From positions 3,844,001 through 3,908,000 of the forward strand of contig CM039196.1 in NCBI GenBank assembly GCA_008360975.2: a stretch of DNA of 64,000 nucleotides, given 5' to 3'. Below, piece after piece: positions 12,900-22,600 of the stretch. The notes below the pieces were generated by a model. The model saw nothing but the letters and a program-made list of their open reading frames with translations, ran no database searches and was not told where the DNA came from. Positions within the stretch are counted from its first letter, which is position 1. Every line of letters starts with the position of its first letter. The translations under genes and the position numbers were made by a program. Origin of the DNA: Lichenostomus cassidix. Lineage: Eukaryota > Chordata > Aves > Passeriformes > Meliphagidae.

Positions 12900-13234
12900 A
12901 GGCCCTGCCGCGCTCCCGTCGCCTAGCAACAGCACGCCATGCCCTTATGTGGCAACAGCGCCCGCCCTCTCCACATACTCCCTTCTCATTGGCTGTACGG
13001 CTATGATTGACGTACGCGCTCGCCATTGGTCAGCCTCCACGAGCCGCTCAGCGCTCGGGGCGCGGCGCTACCCGGAAGCGGCTGCAGGAAGCGGAGGGGA
13101 GGGGCTTAAGGGACGCGTCCTCCGCGGCAGCCAATGGGAGATGAGCTCGGGGGAGGATCAGCCAATGGCAGCGCGCGGGGGCGGGGCCGGCGGGGGCGGG
13201 AGTCGGCAGCGGGCGGCTGCGGGAGGCGGCAAAG
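12900..13234 (+). promoter_or_regulatory. FICD: FICD CpG-island promoter and non-coding exon 1
   Basis: A CpG-dense block with four CCAAT boxes: ATTGG at 12988-12992 and 13025-13029, CCAAT at 13131-13135 and 13162-13166. It also has an ATF/CRE-like TGACGTA at 13008-13014, an ETS-type CCGGAAG at 13072-13078 and GC boxes near 13180-13200. A strong donor aaag|gtgagc ends a presumed untranslated exon 1 at 13234. The start site is not resolved. FICD is known to be induced by ER stress. CCAAT plus CCACG (13037-13041) resembles parts of an ER-stress element, but the standard CCAAT-N9-CCACG layout is not present. Confidence 0.7.
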
Positions 13235-13867
13235 GTGAGCGGGGAGCGGGGGGAGCCCGGGGGACATGGGGGGACTCCAGGGGACGTGGGGAGACCCCGG
13301 GACAGCACCGAGGGGAGGGCCGGGGGAGTGGGCAAGGGGGACGTAGGGAACACTGTCGTGGGGCCAGGACAAAACCGGAGGTCTTGGGCAGAGGGGATTG
13401 GGGTAAAGCCTGGGGACCGGGGGAGCACCGGGGGTACCGGGCAGGGGGAGCCGAGGGGACCCGGGGTGCTGGAGGGGATTCCGGTCGGGATTCAGGCTCG
13501 AGGGAAAGAGCGATGACTGAAGGAGAACCGGAGGATGGGGAGGGCATGGGAGGCTGGGGAGGGATTCCAGAGCGGTGCGGGAGCCTCTGGCTTGGGGCAC
13601 GCCACAAGCCTGGAGGAGGGTGGGGAGGAGATGGGAAACTCCTCGATCCCCGCGGAGCCGGCTGGCAGAGCCCGGTGCCCACCCTGCTCCTGGGCGTCCA
13701 TGGCTCCTCCTGCTGCTGCTGTCACAGTAATGCACAGCAGATGCCACACGGTGCTTAGGGATGGCAGGGGAAGGGATGCGTGGGACAACCCCCATTAGCT
13801 GTGACAGCAGAGCACGAGCACTCAAATCCTCTCTTACCCCATGACACTAAAGCTGTGTGGTTCCCAG
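13235..13867 (+). other. FICD: FICD intron 1, very G-rich
   Basis: Runs from donor gtgagc to acceptor ttcccag|gtggga. The first 300 bases carry many GGG and GGGG runs on the coding strand, suggesting G-quadruplex potential just downstream of the start of transcription. Frames through this block are low-complexity Gly/Arg and are not genes. Confidence 0.65.
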
Positions 13868-13917
13868 GTGGGAGCAGTGGGGAAGGACATGCTGCAGGTG
13901 TCCCTGCTGGAGGCAGG

Positions 13918-16689
13918 ATGAATCTCGTGGCGATGGCGACGGATCCCGAGCTCCAATGGGTGTCCCTGTGGGTCCGTGTCCGGTGGGCAGCCGTGCTCGT
14001 GCTGCTCCTGAGCTCCCTGGTGATGCTGCTGCTGCCCCTGGCTGCTGTGGACAACCAGTGCCACGCTGTGCTCAAGGGTTTCTCCTTCCTGAGGAGCAAA
14101 CTGGGCCCCTCGGGAATCGCCAGGCTGACGGGACAGAGCACGGAGCTCAGCGTGACCTCCAAGGGGCTGGAGCTGCTGGTGCTGAAAGGAAAAGCCACCC
14201 CAGGTGAGAGGGCCCTGGGTGGGCACAGGGGAATAGCCAAGTTGCTCAGGTCAAGGGAGGCAAGGAGCTGCTGGTGAGAGGCCAGTGGAAGTCACAGAGG
14301 TGATTTGGGGTCTGGGGCATCTCTGTGATGAGGAGAGACTGCGGGAGCTGGGCTTGGTCAGTCTGGGGAAGGGAAGGCTGAGAGAGAATCTCATTAATCC
14401 ACACAAACATTTCAAATCGTATGCCAAGAGGATGGTGCCAGACTCTTTTCAGCTGTGCCCGGTGACAAGGAAAAATGAACTAAAACACAAGTTCCACCTC
14501 AACATGAGGAAGAACCTCGTTCCACAAGGGTGGCAAAGCCCTGGGACAGCTGCCCAGGGAGTCATGGAATCTCCCTCTGTGGAGATATTCCAAACCCACC
14601 TGGCCACCTTCCTGCTCCAGGTGACCCTGCCTTGGCAGGGGGTTGGAGTGGGTGATTTCCAGAGGGTCCTCCCAACCCCAACCTGGAGATCTTTGCCCCC
14701 TTCCCCACCATGTCCTGTACCCCTGATGGGAGTGACACTGTACCCTGATGGCAACACTGCAATTAACTGCCATTAACACTGGCTGTAAATGTCCCCGAGG
14801 TCAGGCAGGCCCTCACCAGCTCCTTGACTGCATTCCAGGGCCATGTGCTGGCATTGCTCTGCCTCTCCAAAGTTTTTCGTCATGTTTCCAGCACTAGTAA
14901 GTTCTGTGGAGGTAACTGGAATACAGAGAGGTGGTTTAATGCACAGAAATCTCGGATACACAGTGTTAATCCTGAAATCCTGGCTGGCACAGAACAGCCT
15001 TTCAGGCAATATCAGGCTGTGGTTGTGGCCTGTATCAGCCAGGACGTTAATTTGGAAAACACTCAAAGGAATTATTATGATTCCACCACTGTATCTTTGT
15101 TTGCATTAAAGCTCTTAGTGCTGGGAAAATGTTGGATAGTTCGGTGGAAAAACAGAAGTGCTGCCGGCAGCCAACATAACAATGTTAACATTGTAATTTC
15201 ACCTAAAAGAATGCCAAGAGAACGTGTTTAAGACACTGTTTCCTCCCACACAAAGCAGTTTGGTGGCCACAGGTGGCCACCTTGAGCCTGCTGCTCCCCA
15301 CACTTCCTGCCAGGAATGGCTCTGCCGCCTCATACTCAGCCTGGAAACGTGGCATAAACCTCTGGGATTGTAACCTGGAAAAGGCTGGAACACAAATTCA
15401 GTTCCAGTTCTTAGAGATTGGTTTTAATTTTTTTCTATCGGCGAACTTTGACAGTCACAGAATCAGAATATCCCGAGTTGGAAGGGAGGCAGAAGGATCA
15501 GATTTCCAGAGGTTTTCAGTAAGAATCAGAATATCCCGAGTTGGAAGGGAGGCAGAAGGATCAAGTTTCCAGAGGTTTTCAGTAGAACTCACCACCCTGT
15601 TATCATCTCATTCCAGAGGTGAAGTTGGAAGCCAGAGCAGCTCTGAACCAAGCCCTGGAGATGAAGCGCCAAGGCAAGCGGGAGAAAGCCCACAAACTCT
15701 TCCTGTACGCCCTCAAAATGGACCCGGATTACGTGGATGCCCTGAATGAGTTTGGGATCTTCTCCGAGGAGGAAAAAGACATCCTCCAGGCTGACTACTT
15801 GTACTCCAAAGCTCTGACCATCTCCCCCCACAACGAGAAGGCTCTGAGCAACCGCGGCAGGACGCTGCCCTTGGTGGAGGAGATCGACCAGAGGTATTTC
15901 AGCATCATCGACAGCAAGGTCAAGAAGGTGATGGCCATTCCCAAAGGGAATTCCGCCCTGCGCCGGGTGATGGAGGAATCCTACTACCACCACATCTACC
16001 ACACGGTGGCCATCGAGGGGAACACGCTGACGCTGTCCGAGATCCGCCACATCATCGAGACCAGGTACGCCGTTCCCGGGAAGAGCCTGGCGGAGCAGAA
16101 CGAGGTGATCGGGATGCACGCCGCCCTCAAGTTCGTCAACACCACGCTGGTGTCGCGCATCGGCTCTGTCACCAGCAGGGACATCCTGGACATCCACCGG
16201 CGGGTGCTGGGCTACGCGGACCCCGTGGAGGCCGGGCGTTTCCGAGCCACGCAGGTCTTCGTGGGCCACCACATCCCGCCTCACCCGCAGGACGTGGAGA
16301 AGCAGATGGAGGAGTTTGTGCAGTGGATGAACTCGGAGGACGCCATGAGTTTGCACCCCGTGGAGTTCGCGGCGCTGGCGCACTACAAGCTGGTTTATAT
16401 CCATCCCTTCGTGGACGGCAACGGCCGCACCTCGCGGCTGCTGATGAACCTGATCCTGATGCAGGCGGGGTATCCCCCCATCACCATCCGCAAGGAGCAG
16501 CGTGCTGAGTATTACCACGCCCTGGAGGTGGCCAACGAGGGTGATGTGAGGCCATTCATCCGTTTCATAGCCAAGTGCACAGAGACCACGCTGGACATGC
16601 TGCTCATCGCCACCACCGAGTATTCCGTGGGTTTGCCCGAGGCGGGGGGAACGGCTGGCTGCAAACAAACCATCCCGGTCAAGACTTGA
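13918..16689 (+). CDS. FICD: FICD: protein adenylyltransferase/deAMPylase, two coding exons
   Basis: Joins 13918-14203 and 15617-16689 (1359 nt, 452 aa; human FICD is 458). It is a type II ER membrane enzyme that AMPylates the chaperone BiP when ER load is low and removes the AMP under stress. The sequence shows a membrane segment at about residues 23-43, two TPR repeats at about 99-170, and the Fic domain. The inhibitory-helix motif TVAIEGN has its regulatory Glu at residue 229 (human Glu234). The Fic motif [12 protein letters not shown] has its catalytic His at 358 (human His363). The start was chosen because [18 protein letters not shown] aligns with the human N-terminus and lies 50 bases into exon 2. 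The donor cag|gtgaga and acceptor ttccag|ag keep the frame. All key residues are intact, so a normal bifunctional enzyme is expected. Confidence 0.97.
14300..14700 (+). mobile_element. CR1 LINE 3' region, sense orientation
   Basis: The plus strand carries the CR1 3' consensus order: a gagagactgcgggagctggg block, then a block resembling tgaggaagaacctcgttcca, gacagctgcccagggagtca, and the gagatattccaaacccacct and ttggcagggggttgg-type tail. The final short tandem repeat is missing. It lies in the FICD intron in the same direction as the gene. Confidence 0.8.
15460..15585. repeat. 63-bp tandem duplication of CR1-like sequence
   Basis: Two nearly identical 63-bp copies (15460-15522 and 15523-15585), each beginning gaatcagaatatcccgagtt and ending gaggttttcagta. 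The leading part resembles the CR1 tail block found elsewhere in the window, for example near 32,290 and 49,200. The second copy ends 31 bases before the FICD acceptor AG. Confidence 0.92.
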
Positions 16690-18080
16690 GGGGTTTGGAC
16701 ATTCAGGAGCTGGTGAAACCATGGGAGAGCAGAACTCCAAGCCAGGCAGTGTTCCTGCTGGGAAAGGACTGGACAGGAGGTGGCACTTGGGCATTTCGTT
16801 TATTTCAAGTGTCTTACGTTTGATTAAATTAATATTATTTATTTATATACATGATGCCAAACGGAACTGGGGATGGTGGCTGTGCACTGGAAGGAGGTGG
16901 GGAGAGGTGTCAGAGGGCTCAAAGAGATGAACTGAATTTCTCCTTAAAGTTAACCTTTGAGGAGCTGCTTCAATCACAACCCTTCACCCAGGCAGTCAGC
17001 ACCACTGTCTGACCTCAGCAAAGTCTAAACCAAGTTGGTTTTGTGCAACCTCTTCCCTGTAGTTCCAAAACACATCCCTGAAGGAACAGCACTCTCCCAG
17101 CTGTGTCCATCAGACACTTGTCCCACAGGAGGCTGAACTTCAGCCCAAAGGCATCTCTCCCCTCCCACTTCTGTTTCCATGGCATTTTGCATGTTTACTT
17201 CCAGCTGCCTTTCCTGGGGTGAGTTTTGTGCAAAAAATGGGAAGTGTTTGGCTTGGGATTACAGGTGATAGGAGTGGAACAAGAGGAGAAAAGCTCTGAC
17301 TTACTTGAGGGAGGACTCAGAAAACAGCCAACAGGAGCCCTGGGAAAGCACAACTGTCCTTAGACATTTCAGTGGAAGGGTTGGAAGGAGCTTGTCTGCA
17401 AAACTGTGAGGGGAAAAGGTCATCAGGCAGAACCAGGAGATGCCAGTTGTGTCAATTTGGGATGAATGTGTACAGGAAGTTTGCCAAAAATCGTCAGTTT
17501 CTTTAGTCTAGGCAAGGGAACTTCCACAATTAATCACTGGTCAAGTCATTACTCTGATAAATGTGTCAAGAATCACTCGAGGTCTCTGTGTGCTACAGGG
17601 GCAGTGCAGTGCCTAGAGCTGCTGAGCAGTTCAAAGAATAATTTTTTCCTTTGTTTTTAAGGTAAAAACACCCACAGAAGATCTCCCTACCCCCACCTGC
17701 CAGGTGTGTAACAGCATCGTTGACCCCACCACCTCCAAACTCACAAAACTGCCATTTAAAATCCCAGTTTAGAGCATTTAACCCCTTGACAAAAGCTGTC
17801 AGGCTGTCCCAGGATTAATTTTCTTCCTTTTTAACTCTTACCTGACACGGAGTTAGGACATATTTTAGCCAAGCAGAAAGCAGGATGAGACTGGGAGTTC
17901 TCTGCACTGCTGCCAGGGAAAGCAGACAATACATGAAGAAGGGTGTCCTGTCCTTAAAAAGCATGTTATTTTTGTAGTGCAACCTGAGTATCAATAAAAT
18001 CTGCACTTTAGAGCTCTGGAGGGGGGCAAGGGGGGAAATGTTATTTTAGTAACAGATTAATAAACTATTTTAATATGAAA
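16690..18080 (+). other. FICD: FICD 3'UTR with candidate poly(A) signals
   Basis: The region after the FICD stop contains ATTAAA at 16823-16828, AATAAA at 17993-17998 and AATAAA at 18059-18064. The last is followed by a GT-rich stretch (gtcttggtttgg), which makes it the best distal signal. A 3'UTR of about 1.3-1.4 kb fits the known gene. No other coding potential was seen. Confidence 0.65.
18059..18064 (+). terminator. FICD: FICD poly(A) signal AATAAA (preferred)
   Basis: Canonical hexamer with a GT-rich downstream element within 30 bases. The alternative upstream AATAAA at 17993-17998 could also be used. Confidence 0.55.
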
Positions 18081-18249
18081 GTCTTGGTTTGGAAGAGGCT
18101 GTTCTCAGAACACTTGGCTGCAAGTGAGCTAAGGGGTTGTGGAGGACAAAAGGCCATGGGACAAATCCTGGTTCCCTCAGCCACATGACAACAGGACCAG
18201 ACTCACCATTTCAAAGTAAAGCCAAGTGAAATCAGCACAGAAAATAGTG

Positions 18250-18255
18250 TTTATT
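18250..18255 (-). terminator. SART3: SART3 poly(A) signal AATAAA
   Basis: TTTATT on the plus strand is AATAAA on the SART3 strand. It lies about 1.2 kb past the SART3 stop and less than 200 bases from the opposing FICD signal. Cleavage is expected near 18,230. Confidence 0.65.
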
Positions 18256-19429
18256 TGCAGCAGTGTTTGTGTGGTACAAGTGAACTCAGCACTGGGGTCT
18301 CCCCACTCACATCCACCCCTCTGGGTGGTGATTTCCAGGGTAGCTGACAAGCAGGAATGTTTCCATCCAAGGATGACTGAAGTGATTTCAGGATATTCAG
18401 AGCAGATGGAATGAGCTGCTTGAAGGCCTGAGGGACACTGAGCACACCTGAGAGGTGAGGTACATCACTATCACCCAGCTGCCAGAGGAGAAGTGCAGTT
18501 CCAACACCCACATTTAAACAAAAGCAACAGTATTTATAGAAAACCTTTGAGAACTTGAGTTTAATAAACCAAGAAACGTCAGCTTGCACTTCACAGTTGT
18601 ACAAAACCATACAGAAACCACCTGCAAAAAGACATGAGCTAGCTAGGAAAAACAACCAAAAAACAACTGAAAACCTGGTCCTCAGCAACAGCACGTCCAG
18701 CTTCGTGGGGAACAAAAATTACCACCTAAGGATCAGCTCCTGACACTTAAAAATAATCATCTCAATGTCCTTTACAAATACACCATATAAAAAACAGGTC
18801 AACTGGAACAGAACAGGAACTGGATAATACATATATATGTATATCTGTGTATCTACATATACACACATATGTATAGAAACTCTCCCAATACTAAAAGAGG
18901 CCATTGTGGTGAAGTTGGAGCATCTGCTGTTGGGATTCTGCATGGAAGGAGATGACAGTCCCTGCGTGCGTGGGTTTGGGTGGAGAATGGGGCTGCTGGC
19001 AGAGAGAATGTCTGCAATCCCAATCTGAGCTGACCAGTGGAGCTTGCTGAGGGTCCTCCCATTGCATCTCATTCGTTAATGAAAGAGAAAAATAGTTGGA
19101 AAGTACTCCAAAAACTCCATGTGGCATCCAAGCTGTGAAAGGAAATGTTTTCCCCCCCTCGTTACCCTCAATATGAGGAATCACATAACGCCATTTCACC
19201 AGAACGAAAGTGTAACTCTTTGCTCTTAGAGGAAAAAAAAAAAAAAGAACAAAACCAAAAAAACCACCTGGATTTGTGCCATCCTCCACTGATCCCGAGG
19301 AATGCAGCAGTCTGGTATTTACACGGGATTGGGATGGGCATTCTCTCCTTGCAAAGCTTAAGGACACAACATGGCTTCCAGAAAGGCATTTCACATTGGA
19401 CCAGACCCCGCTGAGTGCACACTCCTCGC
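18256..19429 (-). other. SART3: SART3 3'UTR
   Basis: Sequence between the SART3 stop codon (19430-19432) and its poly(A) signal. It contains an AT/CA-rich microsatellite at about 18828-18872 (atacatatatatgtatat and variants) and an A-run at 19232-19244 that is a U-run in the mRNA. No competing coding signal was seen. Confidence 0.75.
18828..18872. repeat. TA/CA microsatellite-like tract
   Basis: Alternating purine-pyrimidine sequence with interrupted (AT)n and (CA)n runs, inside the SART3 3'UTR. Confidence 0.75.
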
Positions 19430-19610
19430 TCACTTTTTCAGGAGCATCTTGGCAAAATCAGCATTGGACATCTTTTTAGGCTCTGCAGGGGGGTCAGAGG
19501 ATGTTGCTGGTGAGTTCTGGACCATCCCATTCTCAGCCTTGGCCACGGGGTTGCTCTGACGCTGCAGCGCCCGGGGCATCATGGAGAGCTGTGTCCTTCC
19601 CTTCCCTCGC
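19430..19610 (-). CDS. SART3: SART3 exon 19: C-terminal LSm-binding tail
   Basis: Encodes RGKGRTQLSMMPRALQRQ, a variable Ala/Pro/Ser linker, and the conserved last residues PKKMSNADFAKMLLKK, which contact the LSm2-8 ring on U6. The stop is TGA at 19432-19430. Confidence 0.94.
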
Positions 19611-22600
19611 CTGGAAGGGAAAAAAAATTCAAATTGAAACACGTTTTTAGCTTGGGGAAACAACAAGGATTTGTTTGCTGTGAGGAATGCTCGTTTCAAT
19701 ATTATTATTCCTGCCATTTGTTTCAGGAATAAGCAGTGCAAAGCTTTCAATGGGGTGTTTTTGGAGCAAACCTGAGTTCTGGCAGACAACTGCCCCACAG
19801 TCCCCAGGACTGAAGCTCTGTTTATCCACAGGGGCTCATTCAATACAGAACACTCTAAAAGATGGAGGAGCAGCTTTAGTGCTCACTGGGAACAATGGCT
19901 GGTTCTCCAGAACTAGAGGACATGGAGGTTTATTAGGGATCAGGTGCCAACATCAGATCCAAGGGGATGGCCAAAGCCTGATACTCTCATCACTATAGAG
20001 CTGTTTCTATTGGTAAAGAAGAAAAATCTGCTTTTCCTCATCAATCCAACCACCCATTTTTTTATGGTTCAGCACCTTTTAAATGTTCTTTCAGATTCAC
20101 TGAATCCTACAGTGGTTTGGGTTGGAAGAGGCCTTGAAGATCACCCCGCCACAGGAAGGGACAGCTTTCCACTGTCCCAGGTTGCTCCAAGCCCTGTCCA
20201 ACCTGACCTCGGACACTTCCAGGGATCCAGGGGCAGCCACAGCTTCTCACAGGGAAGCACCCCTTCCCAATATCCCACCTAACCCTGCCCTCTGGCAGTT
20301 TGAAGCCATTCCCTCTTGTCCTATCACAAAAAATCCCTCTCCCTCCTTTTTCTAAGCCCCCCACATTCCAGATACGATTCCTACATTTTAGCACATAAAG
20401 AAACACAGGATTTCCCTTCCAGGCAGTGCCATCCATCCCTCCCTCCCTCCCCTCAATCCCTCCTTCACTCACGCTCCAAAAGCGTGCCGTGGCAGGGGCA
20501 GGGAGGCCCCTACCTTCCTGCTGGGCTCGGCTCTGTCGGGAAGCCTGCGCAGAGGAGGGTTGCTGATCATCACCTTGATGGTGTGGTCCTTCACTGTCAG
20601 CCCATCCATCTTCAGCACAGCCTGAGAGGCCTGGGCTTCGTTCTCATATTCCACATAAGCCAGGCCCTGAATGAAGGGAAGGAAGAAGGTGTGTTAGGTT
20701 TTGGTGCCTCTGTAACAGCTGGTTGGGAATTCATACAGGAATTCATACAGGAAGGAAACACAATGTGGCTCAGTCCCTTCTTTAGCTTAAAAAAATTCAT
20801 TATTTACAACCTGTATTTCTTGCTTCTCACTCCTGATGCCCTAATGTGTGGAAGAAGTATTAAAAAAGCAAAGAACCACCCCAAAAATCCTATTAAATAT
20901 AATGAAGTACATGGCAGGCTCCCACAGAGAAGGGTATCACCTCTCCCTGCTGTTACTCTTTCAAAGGACATTCAAAGCCTTAAGCTGCATTTTTGGATTA
21001 TCCAGTTTCACAGGAGAGACAGCAGGTTTTACATAACTTTCCCAAAATACATTTATTTGTGGTTTACACACAATCCCAGCTCAAGCTAAGCTCCAAGCAC
21101 AGATCCAAGACTTGGGGGTTCCAAGAGCACTCGTTACAAGGTGTGCACACAACAGGAACTGCACTTGGGATGGTGCAAAGGGCAAGAAAATTCAATTTAA
21201 ATCCATGCACACCATTCCCAGGATGCCCCCTGCAAACAGGACCCACCACACAGACACAGCCCAGGTGTCAGGCAGAGTTTTGGCAGAGCAGCAACTGGTT
21301 TGGGATCTCTTATTTCACAAGGAGTCATTTATTCCAGGATGGAAATAATGAGCCCTGGCAGAGAGGGGGCTCATTTCTCACTGGCAAATGTCTTCCTGCA
21401 GCAGATGTTAGGAACAAAAGCCTCAGGAAACTGAGAAAGAAGGATGGGAATTGGTTGCACCAGGTAAACCCCATCTAGCCAGTTATTTTAAAACCAATTC
21501 TTTACAGACTTACCTGTTTTCACTACACTGAAACTGCTGTGAACATTTCACCCTACATCCCATTTTTCTTGTGCAATTTAAGAAGTATTTTGGAAAAATT
21601 CCTCTTGGCTGTCTGCACAAAGGCACACTGGGCTATACACATCCAACCTCTTCCACAAGTTCTAATGCAAAACCACACTGGCAACTTAAACTCAACTTTT
21701 CGTATCCAAAATTCATGACAGGCTTCTTTTTGAAGGATTTCTTAAAACCAGGAGTGTATTAAGGATGCCTACCTTGGGCTTTCCAGCTCTGTTGGTGACC
21801 AGCCGAATGTCCTTCACATTCCCATGGGCTTTACACACCTCTTCCAGCTCTTCCTTCGTGCAGGAAAATGGCAAACCAGATATAAAGAGCTTATGTTTCT
21901 CCAGGGTAGTGCTATACCTGAACACCTGCAGGAACAAAAAGGATGTTGGTTCAGACAGAGACTCCAAGGATTTCCATCCCACACTCCACAAGTACTTCCT
22001 GTTTGTGGGATCCTAAACTGCCTTGAAGCCATGAGCAGTGTTTTGGGAGATATTTGCATATAAACACAGGGATGCACCAAGGACTTGCAAGTGAATCCCT
22101 ATCTCCTTCACAATGAGGACACTGATAATCTCAGAATATCCTGAGCTGGAAGGCATCCAGAAGGATCAGAGCCCAATTCCTGTAATAATCTATTTATAAT
22201 AATATCTTCTTGCTCAGCTGTCACTATGAGAACATTGAATTTTTCCGTGCAGGAACCCCATAATGCAGAAATCCACTGATTACACAACTGAGCACCCCCA
22301 GCAAGGGGGTTGGGTAACAAATGCTGGAGAGACAACCAACAAAGCTCTCCAGAGGCTGAACCTGGGTGGGTCCATTAAACTGGCAGAAATCTGCTGATCT
22401 GTGCAATCTTGAGTAAATGATGTCAATCCTGGTGTCTGGCAAGAAGGTGCAAGAATCAAGAAATCAAAGAAAAAGACCACTCTGGACACAACACACTCCA
22501 CCAACTCCCCATCCCAGACCTGCTATCCAACAACACCCAACAAAACTTCACCTTGAAGTCAGGATTCTTGTTCTTGTCCACACATGGGGACACAAACATG

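Larger units (their letters stand above)
14204..15616 (+). other. FICD: FICD intron between the two coding exons
   Basis: A 1.4-kb intron holding a sense-oriented CR1 fragment (about 14300-14700) and, next to the acceptor, a 63-bp tandem duplication of CR1-like sequence (15460-15585). Nothing else was recognised. Confidence 0.85.

Noticed and set aside
12949..13758. 269-codon plus-strand open frame over the FICD promoter
   Set aside because: Low-complexity Gly/Arg frame through a CpG island and a G-rich intron, crossing the exon 1 donor.
15589..16794. 401-codon minus-strand open frame opposite FICD exon 3
   Set aside because: It is the antisense shadow of a GC-rich coding exon. The FICD strand has full family identity and the antisense frame shows no known domain.
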